DNA of 60,785 nt from Palleronia salina (GTDB lineage: Bacteria > Pseudomonadota > Alphaproteobacteria > Rhodobacterales > Rhodobacteraceae), in NCBI RefSeq assembly GCF_900141995.1, contig NZ_FQZA01000016.1:1-60785 (forward strand), in the 5' to 3' direction. This document shows positions 43,562 through 51,473 of the stretch, one piece after another. A program made the position numbers and the translations under genes. A model generated the notes under the pieces. That model was not told the DNA's origin. It saw only the letters and a program-made list of their open reading frames with translations, and searched no databases. Each line of letters starts with the position of its first letter. The first letter of the stretch is position 1.

Positions 43562-44365
43562 TCATCCCCGATCCGGCGGCCCGAGCGCCAGTCGGCAGCG
43601 ATGTCCGGCGGGTAACTGCCCGGTCTCGTTGGGCAATTCCAGGACAACCACAAAAGTCGACGATGCGGCGTCGAAAACCCGGTCGATCGCGACGATCTTG
43701 GCCTCGTAGGCTCCGTCGAGCGGCGCCACCGGCCGCACGGTGGCCGAGTCGCCCAACGAAACCTCGCCATAGAGCGAGACCGGCAGGAACGCTTCGATCT
43801 TCAACGGGTCCAGCCGCACGATCCGCACCAGGTGATCGTCGCTGCCCACGTATTCGCCCGCGCTCAGAACGGCCTCGGCAACGATGCCGTCGACCGGGCT
43901 CCTGATTTCGCGCTGGTCGAGCGAGATACGCGCGCGCTCCAGCTCTTTCACCGCGATCTCGCGGTTCAACTCGGCCTGGAACAACAGGCTCTGGGATGCG
44001 ATCCGCTCGGCCTCGACCGCGTCGAACTGCTCCTCGGTCGCGACCCCTCGTTCGCGCAGGGTGGCCACCCGCTCGTACCGACGCTCGATCATTTCGAGCT
44101 GGCGTCTCTGGGCGTCGATCACCGCGCTCGATTCCGCCCGGGTCTCGAGCAGTTCGACCGTGCTGCGCTCGATCTCGGACTTCAGCCGCGCGACGAGTTG
44201 ACCCTTTTTCACGGTATCGCCCCGGTCGACCAGCCGTTCGAGCAACAGGCCGGTGGCCGATGATCCCAGCTCGATCTCCTCGGCGGGATCCATGAGACAA
44301 TCGTAATCCTGCGCCGCGGCGGGCAGTGCCGCGACCAGGCAAAGCAGGCGCAAAAGGCCGGTCAT
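43562..44365 (-). CDS. Periplasmic HlyD-family adaptor with signal peptide
   Basis: 267 residues. The first 18 form a Sec signal peptide (MTGLLRLLCLVAALPAAA, then QD). Then come a lipoyl/barrel half (GLLLERLVDRGDTVKKGQLVARL), a two-strand alpha-hairpin coiled coil (about residues 60-150), the second lipoyl half (REIRSPVDGIVAEAVLSAGEYVG) and a beta-barrel. This is the layout of membrane-fusion proteins that bridge inner and outer membrane exporters, but with no membrane anchor. I chose the ATG that overlaps the SecA-like stop in ATGA; the long open frame upstream is a shadow of that gene. It directly precedes the giant gene and probably forms part of its export channel. Confidence 0.85.
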   Translation of the reverse strand: MTGLLRLLCLVAALPAAAQDYDCLMDPAEEIELGSSATGLLLERLVDRGDTVKKGQLVARLKSEIERSTVELLETRAESSAVIDAQRRQLEMIERRYERVATLRERGVATEEQFDAVEAERIASQSLLFQAELNREIAVKELERARISLDQREIRSPVDGIVAEAVLSAGEYVGSDDHLVRIVRLDPLKIEAFLPVSLYGEVSLGDSATVRPVAPLDGAYEAKIVAIDRVFDAASSTFVVVLELPNETGQLPAGHRCRLALGPPDRG

Positions 44366-46323
44366 TCCAATCCTCCCGTGAAGGCCAGGAGCTGGCCAAG
44401 TCTCTGATCCTGGCGCACGAGGTCGCGCCGCATTCGCGCGTGGCTGCGCTCGGCGCGCCTTTGGGCCTTCCGGAACAGCTTCTGGCGCGGCGCCAGGCCG
44501 ATCAGCGGCAGGCGCGCGCAGACCTTCAGGGCGGGCGCCGCCACCACGTCGAGAAGGGGATCCTGCAGTGACAGGATCGCCTGGTGACTGCCCGCCTCGC
44601 CCCGACGCCCGGCGCGCCCGGCAAGTTGCCGGTCGATCCGGCCGGCATCGTGCCGTTCGGTCAGGATGACATGCAGTCCGCCCTTGGCGGCCACCCCGGG
44701 CCCCAGCGCGATATCGACCCCGCGACCCGCCATGTTGGTGGCGACGGTGATCCGCCCGGACTGGCCCGCCTCGGCAATGATCTCGGCGCTTTCGGCCTCG
44801 GTCTGGGCATTGAGGACCCGATGGGCCAGCCCCGCCCGATCGAGCGCGGCGGACACGGTCTGCGACGCGCTCACGGACCGGGTCCCGATGAGAACGGGGC
44901 GGCCCTTCGCCGCCTCGGCCGCGGCGGACGCCACCACGGCCTGCCACTTGGCCTTCTGCGTCCGCAGGTACCGGGTGCGCCGCGAGCGCAGGCGCGACCG
45001 ACGATGAGGGCGGATCCGCACGGTGGCCAATCCGTAGACGTCGAACAGCTCGCCCGTGACCTCGCGGGCCGTACCGGTCATCCCGGCGAGCAGCCGGTAG
45101 CGACGGAAGAAGCGCTGATAGGTCATGCGCGCCACGGCGATGTTCTGGCCGGTGATCTCGACGCCCTCCTTCGCCTCGACAAGCTGGTGCATGCCATCGG
45201 ACCACGAGCGGTCGGGCTGAAGGCGCCCGGTGTATTCGTCGACGATCTGGATCTTGCCGTCGGCGACGACGTAGTGTTCGCCCGCGTGGAACACGAGCAG
45301 GGCCGTGAGCGCCTGGCGGGCCAGTTCCTCGCGGCGAATGACGCTGGTCCAGGGCGCCGCGTCCCCCGCGGTCATCCGGCCGATCTCGGCGCGGCCCTCG
45401 GACGTCAGTCGGATCCGGCGTTCGTCCTCGATCAGGGTGAAGTGGCGGTGACGCTGCAGGGCCCGGGCGACCGCCAGCGCCCGGTGGGCCAGATCGGCCT
45501 CGGCCTCGGGATCGGAGCGGCGGGAGATGATCAGCGGCGTGCGGGCTTCGTCCACCAGGACGCTGTCCGCCTCGTCGACGATGGCAAAATGCAGACCGCG
45601 CATCACGGCGGGCGTTTCGGACATGTCGGGCGCGGTGACGCGGCGCAGGCGCTGCCGCAGGCCCTGGGGTCCCTCGGCGCCGAACCCGATGCGGTCGCGC
45701 AGGTAGTCGAAAGCGAATTCGTTATTCGCGCCGTAGACGATGTCGGATCGATAGATCGCGCGCCGCGTCGCGGGCTCCTGCCCTTCGAGAATCGCGGCGA
45801 CCGACAGGCCGAGGCGGTTGTAGACGGGCCCCAGTGTCCGAGCGTCCCGTTCGGCGAGATAGTCGTTCACGGTGACCACATGGACCGGGATCCCGGCCAG
45901 CGCGGCGGCGGCGGCTGCCAGCGCAGCGGTCACCGTCTTCCCCTCGCCCGTGTCCATCTCGATCAGGCGGCCCCGCAACATCGCGAGCGCGCCCAGAAGC
46001 TGAACGCGGCGCGGGGCGAAGCCCAGTTCGCGTCGGACCGCGTCAGCCGCCAGCGCCAGCGCCTCGCGCGCCGCGCTGCGGTCGAGCCCGCGGCGCCGGA
46101 TGCGCGCCCGCGCCGCGGGGGTGACCGGCGCATCGGGTGCAGCTTCCAGCCGCGCCATGGCGCGCAGGACCGCCCGAAGGTCGAGCCGATCGCGGAGCGG
46201 CGCAGCCAATCGGCGGCCTGCCCCCGTCACGATCCCGGACGCCGCCGCGCCCCAAGCGTCCAGCCCCGTCGGAAGCGCATCCTTGCGCTCGGGGTAGATC
46301 CAGACGTCGGGCGCGGCGGTCAT
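44362..46323 (-). CDS. Shortened SecA-like translocase ATPase
   Basis: 653 residues, against about 850-900 for housekeeping SecA. Both DEAD motor halves are intact: Walker A DTGEGKT (124-130), VTVNDYLAERDAR, the Walker B block DEADSVLVDEARTPLIIS, AGMTGTA, GTRSVSASQ, and NMAGRGVDIALG with the terminal ERHDAGRIDRQLAGRAGRRGE. The preprotein cross-linking domain is present but small. The protein ends soon after a short basic helical region, so most of the helical wing and the C-terminal zinc tail that binds SecB are missing. I started it at the ATG four bases after the SapC-like stop. It is coupled to the HlyD adaptor downstream. I infer a dedicated motor for export of the giant protein; a pseudo-enzyme is unlikely because the motor motifs are complete. 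Confidence 0.85.
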   Translation of the reverse strand: MTAAPDVWIYPERKDALPTGLDAWGAAASGIVTGAGRRLAAPLRDRLDLRAVLRAMARLEAAPDAPVTPAARARIRRRGLDRSAAREALALAADAVRRELGFAPRRVQLLGALAMLRGRLIEMDTGEGKTVTAALAAAAAALAGIPVHVVTVNDYLAERDARTLGPVYNRLGLSVAAILEGQEPATRRAIYRSDIVYGANNEFAFDYLRDRIGFGAEGPQGLRQRLRRVTAPDMSETPAVMRGLHFAIVDEADSVLVDEARTPLIISRRSDPEAEADLAHRALAVARALQRHRHFTLIEDERRIRLTSEGRAEIGRMTAGDAAPWTSVIRREELARQALTALLVFHAGEHYVVADGKIQIVDEYTGRLQPDRSWSDGMHQLVEAKEGVEITGQNIAVARMTYQRFFRRYRLLAGMTGTAREVTGELFDVYGLATVRIRPHRRSRLRSRRTRYLRTQKAKWQAVVASAAAEAAKGRPVLIGTRSVSASQTVSAALDRAGLAHRVLNAQTEAESAEIIAEAGQSGRITVATNMAGRGVDIALGPGVAAKGGLHVILTERHDAGRIDRQLAGRAGRRGEAGSHQAILSLQDPLLDVVAAPALKVCARLPLIGLAPRQKLFRKAQRRAERSHARMRRDLVRQDQRLGQLLAFTGGLE

Positions 46324-46327
46324 CGGG

Positions 46328-47092
46328 TCAGGCTTCCTCGGGCTCGGGCTGCGGCGCGGCGGCCTCGGGCTCGGCCGGAGCGAACTGGCTGAGCATGCCC
46401 TGGAAGTGGCGCAGCGAGTGCAGATGGAGATAGGCGCATTCAAGCTCGTCCGTGTCGAACATCGCGCGCAGGTCGTCGCCGCCGATGCCCTTCAGCTTCT
46501 CGCGGTCGATCGCCATGAAGCCCGACAGCGACCGCTTTTCACCATCGGCCAGCTGGAACTGCGCCTGCATGGGCTGCAGCAGGCCAAGATCCTGGAGCCG
46601 CTTGCAGAAGGCCTCGGTGCGGCGGAACTGGCCCTGGTATTCCTGCAGGAACTTCAGGATGTTCTGGAGGTACGAGGTCTGCTTGCCGTCGCTGTCGAAC
46701 AGGCGTTCGCCGCGTCCCTCGCGGTTCACGCCGTCGTAGTCCTCGTCGATGTTGAGGATGAAGTTCTTCTGCTCGGCATCCATCGAGAAGACGAAGGGAT
46801 AGCGGCGCACGAAGGCGGGGATGTATGTGCCCGCGCGCCACTGGCCCGCGGCGTCGACGAAGAAGTTGTGACCGTCGCGCGCACCCAGCACCAGCGCGGG
46901 CATCACCCGGTCCCCGGTTCCTGCGAAGACGATGGGATAGTGGGCCGCCGCCGCCGCGAATTCGATCGCCGTGAGGGGGACCGAATTGGTCTTCGCGGCG
47001 AAGGAATAGTCGGTGCCGCGCACGCTGACATCGCCGTGCGTCTTCGCGGTGACGGGACGCGCATTTTCGTAGAACAGCAGTTGGGTAGCCAT
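46328..47092 (-). CDS. SapC-family protein
   Basis: 254 residues of the SapC family (named from an S-layer gene region of Campylobacter; molecular role unknown). Recognisable marks are the ALVLGARDGHNFFVDAAGQWRAGTYIPAFVRRYPF block, then NILKFLQEYQ and the C-terminal helix after GIGGDDLRAMFDTDELECAYLHLHSL. It has no signal peptide or membrane segment, so it is probably cytoplasmic; the C-terminus is a Pro/Glu/Ala tail. A GGAGG site precedes the ATG. It lies 22 bp after the M50 gene and 4 bp before the SecA-like gene. Its position in the export operon suggests a chaperone or targeting role for the substrate. Family assignment is firm; the role is inference. Confidence 0.85.
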   Translation of the reverse strand: MATQLLFYENARPVTAKTHGDVSVRGTDYSFAAKTNSVPLTAIEFAAAAAHYPIVFAGTGDRVMPALVLGARDGHNFFVDAAGQWRAGTYIPAFVRRYPFVFSMDAEQKNFILNIDEDYDGVNREGRGERLFDSDGKQTSYLQNILKFLQEYQGQFRRTEAFCKRLQDLGLLQPMQAQFQLADGEKRSLSGFMAIDREKLKGIGGDDLRAMFDTDELECAYLHLHSLRHFQGMLSQFAPAEPEAAAPQPEPEEA

Positions 47093-47114
47093 GGGGTATC
47101 CTCCGGGGGTTGGC

Positions 47115-49286
47115 TCAGGCGGCGCCTGAAGTGGCTGCGAAGTAGTTCAGGAAGACCCGCATCGCGGCGCGCGCGATACGGGAGGCGACGGGACTGTCGC
47201 CGTGATCGAAGCGGACATGGACCCGCTCGCCGTAGCGGGCGATCGGTGTCGGCACGGACAGCGCCAGTTCAAGCTGGGCGTGGGGCGTGAAGGTGCGCAA
47301 TTCGCCCGGTCGGGCCGCCGGATCCAGCACCGCGCCGCCGCCACCCTGGGCGCTGAGAACCGCCGATGGCAGGACACGGCTCAGCCCCGGGGCCGCCCGC
47401 ACGACGCGCGCGTCGAAGCTGGTCCCGGCGTCGGTCGCAAAGCGCAGGGCGATGGCGCGGGTGCGCGATCGCACCAGGTCGGCCGAGGTCTCGGGCACGG
47501 CAACCTGGATGCGCGGATCGGCGAAGGGGGCGACAACGGCCAGCATGTCGCCCCGCCGGGCGTACCGCCCCACCAAGTCCGCCTCGACCGGCAGGATCAC
47601 CTCGCCGTCGAGACCCGCATGCACGACCTGGTTCGCGATCCGGGTTTCGGTTTCCGCCAGGTCGGCCCGGGCCGCCGCCAGTTCCTCGTCGATGATGCCG
47701 AGCCCCGTCTGGTCCGACGGATTCGCCCCCTCGCGCCGGCGCTGGACTTCGACCACGCGGGCGGCCAGGACGTCGCGCCGCGCCTCGAGCAGCGGATCGT
47801 AGAGCCGGACCAGCGGATCACCCGCCCGCACCCTGTCTCCGGACGCCACCATCAGCTCGACCACGGTGCCATCGGTCCGCGCGTTGGCATAGGCCGCGGG
47901 ATCGGGCATCACGACACCGTCGACCACGGTGCGGTGCGGCACCGGGACGGCGACAAGGATGGCCACCACCGCGCCCACCGTCCCCGCGACAAGGCCCAGG
48001 GCCCGCATCCGGTGCCGCCTGAGGGCGGGGCTCGCGATGACGTACCAGAGCCCTTTCAGCATCGGCAGGATGAGCATCAGGAACAGCGCCCAGCCCGCGA
48101 GGATCAGCCCGATCACGAAGAAGCGCGTCGCCACCAGCCCGACGATCGCGGTGGTGATGACGATCCGGTACAGGTAGGCGGCGATCCCGTAGAACACGAA
48201 CCAGGCCCGCTCGTTGCGCGCGGTGACCGGGCTTTCGGCATGGTCCAGTCCGAAGGCGTGGCGCTGCACAAGGTATCCCAGGTACTTGTTCGCGCGTTGC
48301 GCCAGGTTGGGGATCTCGATCAGGTCGCTCAGGACATAGTAGCCGTCGAAGCGCAGCAGCGGGTTGCCGTTGAACAGCAATGTCGAGATGCCGCCGATCA
48401 GCATGACGTTGAAGGCGAAGGCCCTGACCAGCCCCTCCTCCGCGCCGGCCCAGACGATCATGGCGACCGAGGCCAGGAAGATTTCCGCGAGGATCCCCGC
48501 CCCGCCCACCAGCGCGCGACGCCATTTGGAGGCGAAGGCGATACTGTCCGACGCGTCCACGTAGGGCACCGGCAGGAACACCAGGAACATGACCCCGATC
48601 TCGTGGACATGTCCGCCCCAGCGCTTGATCGTGTAGGCATGGCCCAGCTCGTGAACCGCCTTGATCGCGGGGTACGATATCAGCAGCAGGATGAGGTTCT
48701 GGGTGCTGAGAACCCGATCGACCACGTTCTCGGTCAGCGGGCCCCAGTTGATCGCGGCCAGCGCCAGCGCGTAGGCGAACACCCCGAAGAACAGGGCCCA
48801 GCCGATCCACCCGAACAGCGGCCGCACCAGCGGCATCGTCGCGGTCAGCAGGTCGTCGGGGTCGATCAGCGGCACCCTCAGCGCCAGCGGGTTCAGAACG
48901 CTCTTCACCAGCTTCTGCCGCCGTCCGCGCCGGCCGCGGTCGCTCAGTTCCGCGATGTCGGGCGGTACGTCGCCGACCAGCACGTCGGCCGAGTAGAGTT
49001 TGCCGACGACCCGGACCAGCTCATCCTGGGTGACCGCGTCGACGTCGAAATTGCGCATCGCGTGCGCCCAGAGATCCTCGAGCGACCGCTGACCGTCCAT
49101 CATCGCGACCAGGCGGTGCGCCTCGGGCGACATGCGATGGAACCGGCCCGACGCGCGATCCTGTAGCACGTACCAGACCTGGCCGCGATAGGTATGGCGA
49201 TGCAGGCGCGCATGGGCCCGCAGGCGGGGACGGAAGCCTGCGACGCGGTACCACGACGCGCTGGACCAGGACCGCCGCGTGCTCAT
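47115..49286 (-). CDS. PqqD-like / M50 site-2 protease / HlyD fusion protein
   Basis: 723 residues. A PqqD-like winged region lies at about 20-110 (LQDRASGRFHRMSPEAHRLVAMMDG). A polytopic membrane region holds the M50 metal motif HELGH (212-216) and the second motif NPLLRFDG (308-315), the two parts of a site-2 protease active site. Further membrane helices run to about residue 455, then a periplasmic HlyD-type lipoyl/coiled-coil/barrel region follows to the end (TDGTVVELMVASGDRVRAGDPLVRLYDP and GLDGEVILPVEADLVGRYARRGD). I chose the ATG that overlaps the GAF-HlyD stop in ATGA (49283-49286), although an ATG five codons upstream exists. It could be an inner-membrane platform that grips substrate and joins the adaptor chain. 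Confidence 0.85.
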   Translation of the reverse strand: MSTRRSWSSASWYRVAGFRPRLRAHARLHRHTYRGQVWYVLQDRASGRFHRMSPEAHRLVAMMDGQRSLEDLWAHAMRNFDVDAVTQDELVRVVGKLYSADVLVGDVPPDIAELSDRGRRGRRQKLVKSVLNPLALRVPLIDPDDLLTATMPLVRPLFGWIGWALFFGVFAYALALAAINWGPLTENVVDRVLSTQNLILLLISYPAIKAVHELGHAYTIKRWGGHVHEIGVMFLVFLPVPYVDASDSIAFASKWRRALVGGAGILAEIFLASVAMIVWAGAEEGLVRAFAFNVMLIGGISTLLFNGNPLLRFDGYYVLSDLIEIPNLAQRANKYLGYLVQRHAFGLDHAESPVTARNERAWFVFYGIAAYLYRIVITTAIVGLVATRFFVIGLILAGWALFLMLILPMLKGLWYVIASPALRRHRMRALGLVAGTVGAVVAILVAVPVPHRTVVDGVVMPDPAAYANARTDGTVVELMVASGDRVRAGDPLVRLYDPLLEARRDVLAARVVEVQRRREGANPSDQTGLGIIDEELAAARADLAETETRIANQVVHAGLDGEVILPVEADLVGRYARRGDMLAVVAPFADPRIQVAVPETSADLVRSRTRAIALRFATDAGTSFDARVVRAAPGLSRVLPSAVLSAQGGGGAVLDPAARPGELRTFTPHAQLELALSVPTPIARYGERVHVRFDHGDSPVASRIARAAMRVFLNYFAATSGAA

Positions 49287-51145
49287 GGCTGCCACCGCCA
49301 CCAGGCCAGCCGCGCCCAGTCGATCAGATCGTGAAACAGGACCTCCCCGAGCCGGCGCTCGCCGATCAATGTGCGCGAGATGCCTTCCATCCCCGGGCGC
49401 AGGGTGTCGGCATCCTGAACCAGCGCGGCTTCGACCCGGAACCAGTTGCGCCCTTCGCCCTGGCGGGCCAGCGGCGTCAGCTTCTCGACCACGAAGGGAA
49501 ACGGGGTCTCGGGGAAGGCCTGCAGGCGCAGCGCGCCCTCCTGTCCCGGGCGGATGGCGTCGATATCGGTCTCACCCACCTCGAGCACGACGCGGAACGC
49601 GTCGAGGGGCGCGATCCGGAACAGGGTCTGGCCCCGCTCGATCGACGCGCCGATCGACTGGCTGAGATCGCCCTCGACGATATACCCGTCGAAGGGCGCG
49701 ACGATCCGGGTGCGGGCCAGCTGCTCGTCCACCAGCGCGATCTGCGCGTCGGTCTGATCCAGCTGCGCGCGGACCACGCTGGCCTCGGCCATGGCCCGCT
49801 CGGCGATGGCCCGGTCCAGCTCGCGCGATTGCTGGGCGCGGGTCGTGCCGAGACGCATCCGCTCCAGCGTCAGGTCCCGGTCGTCCAGCCGCGCGATGAC
49901 GTCGCCCTGAGAAACCCGGTCGCCCGCGCGGGCCGCCTCGGAGGCGAGATACGAGTTGAAGGGCGCGACGACGCTGCGCTGGACGATGCCTTCAACCCGC
50001 GCCGGGGCCGAGACCTCGAACGCGCGGGGCACGAACCAAAGGGCGGCGGCGACCGCGATGACCGCCACTGTCGCGAGCTTGGCCGCGAAATGGCTGGGTC
50101 CCACCAGCGCCTTGCCGCCCGCCGCGACGCCGTCGAGCATGCGCCGCGGGAACCAGCGCGCGGCCCGACGGCGATCCTCGATCACCGGACCCGCGATGGC
50201 CGCCACCGCGTCGCAGATGTCGATATCGGCGGTGTCGAAGGGATGCCCCTCCCGCCGCTCGAAGGTCAGGGCACCGGTGATCTCGTCGCCGGCGGTCATC
50301 GGGATCGTCAGGACGCTGCCGACGCCGTGCGTCCGGGCAAGATCGGCGTGGGCCAGCGACACGCGGAAGTCCCAGCCCTGCGGCTCGGGCCACAGCACGA
50401 CGGCCTCCTGGTCGACGGCCTCGTCCATGGCCAGGCCGACCTCGCGGATCAGGCTGGCGCGGCGCCCGAAGCTGGCCGCGCTCGACACGGCGCGGACCTT
50501 GATCCGGCGCCCCTTGCGCAGGCCGAGGCTGACCGTCTCGCAGTCCAGGCGCCGCGCCAGGTCGGTGACCAGCGCGATGGCGGCGTCGTCCAGCGCGGGC
50601 CGTTCCAGCAGCGACGCAAGAACGTCGAAGGCGATCGTCGTTCGTTCGCGCAGCTCGCCATCGCGCGCCTCGCGTTCGCGGCGCAGCATGAGCTCGACCC
50701 AGGCTTCGCCCCATTGTAGGCGCCTGAAGATCACGGGCGTCGTCGGTGCGCTGGCGGGCGCCGCCAGGGCGACCGCGCCGAAGCTTTCGCCGGATACCGA
50801 GATCGGATGCGCCAGCACCCGGCGCGCGCCGTCTTCGCCTTGCGCGATGGAATGCCCGCTTTCCAGGGCAGAGCGTGCGGCCGCCAGAAGCTCAGGCTCG
50901 GGTGCGCCACCGGTCGGCCACTGCGCAGCCACCACCGGTGCGCCGGACTCGTCCAGCGTCACCAGGATCGCCGTGGCGAGCCCGTCGACCTGCCTTGCCA
51001 GCAATCCCAGCCAATTGAGAAGGAAGTCGGGCACGGTGCCCGCGTCGCGAAACCGCGTCCAGAGTGTGCGATCGAGCATGGCGTAGGAGACGGGGCCCTC
51101 GGCCTCCTCGGTCACGCCGGCTGTCTCGGACTCGCTGCCAACCAC
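49283..51145 (-). CDS. GAF-domain / HlyD membrane-fusion protein
   Basis: 620 residues. An N-terminal cytoplasmic half contains a GAF-like sensory domain (about 165-325, with GVGSVLTIPMTAGDEITGALTFER). One transmembrane helix (about 355-374) leads to a periplasmic HlyD adaptor (VVAPFNSYLASEAARAGDRVSQGDVIARLDD, a coiled coil, VAPFDGYIVEGDLSQSIG, then a barrel). The longest frame begins with GTG at 51143-51145, preceded at some distance by GAGGAG. The ATG at 51077-51079 is an alternative start. It is the first gene of the export operon and overlaps the M50 gene by four bases. A GAF domain on a membrane-fusion protein is unusual and would let a cytoplasmic small molecule influence the exporter. 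Confidence 0.82.
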   Translation of the reverse strand: MVGSESETAGVTEEAEGPVSYAMLDRTLWTRFRDAGTVPDFLLNWLGLLARQVDGLATAILVTLDESGAPVVAAQWPTGGAPEPELLAAARSALESGHSIAQGEDGARRVLAHPISVSGESFGAVALAAPASAPTTPVIFRRLQWGEAWVELMLRREREARDGELRERTTIAFDVLASLLERPALDDAAIALVTDLARRLDCETVSLGLRKGRRIKVRAVSSAASFGRRASLIREVGLAMDEAVDQEAVVLWPEPQGWDFRVSLAHADLARTHGVGSVLTIPMTAGDEITGALTFERREGHPFDTADIDICDAVAAIAGPVIEDRRRAARWFPRRMLDGVAAGGKALVGPSHFAAKLATVAVIAVAAALWFVPRAFEVSAPARVEGIVQRSVVAPFNSYLASEAARAGDRVSQGDVIARLDDRDLTLERMRLGTTRAQQSRELDRAIAERAMAEASVVRAQLDQTDAQIALVDEQLARTRIVAPFDGYIVEGDLSQSIGASIERGQTLFRIAPLDAFRVVLEVGETDIDAIRPGQEGALRLQAFPETPFPFVVEKLTPLARQGEGRNWFRVEAALVQDADTLRPGMEGISRTLIGERRLGEVLFHDLIDWARLAWWRWQP

Positions 51146-51473
51146 GCTGGAAATGACACACTCCTCGGAAACGGTCTAAGCGAAAAATCGAACGTCAAAT
51201 CCAAAGCACGCATAAATTGTGCCCAGGCTTCGTGATTACCGGGAACAACATCGCCTGTCTATCGTTTCGACCGGTTTGTATGTGCACATGATCCCGGCCT
51301 TTGCAGGGGAAAGCACTCGGGCGCGACGGGACAAATACCCCAATATCAATCGGCAAGAGACTGATTTGATTTGTTTATCCCTTAGCGCCGTGTGCAAGGG
51401 CGCGCGGCATGCCCCCATCCGGCCGGGCGGCGTGCGACCTTTGTCGCGACGCGCCGGGTCCGCCCACCAGGCG
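51146..51473. other. Intergenic region upstream of the export operon
   Basis: No gene is supportable. The part nearest the GAF-HlyD gene (51170-51250) is relatively AT-rich and should contain the operon promoter, but I could not find a convincing -35/-10 pair. A REP-like palindrome lies near its middle. Confidence 0.45.
51291..51311. repeat. REP-like palindrome
   Basis: CCCGGC (51293-51298), loop CTTT, GCAGGG (51303-51308), with one mismatch. The core and its flanks (ATCCCGGCCTTTGCAGGGGA) resemble the short palindromic REP sequences that are scattered between genes in many alphaproteobacteria. Only one copy was noticed in the window. Confidence 0.35.

Noticed and set aside
43447-45205. Longer start for the HlyD adaptor (547-codon frame)
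   Set aside because: The upstream part is an out-of-frame shadow of the SecA-like gene; the ATG at 44365 gives a signal peptide and an ATGA overlap.
13841-51145. Classical type I secretion system for the RTX protein
   Set aside because: No ABC transporter with HlyB/LapB features and no TolC-like outer-membrane protein are encoded in the block; only HlyD-type adaptors are.
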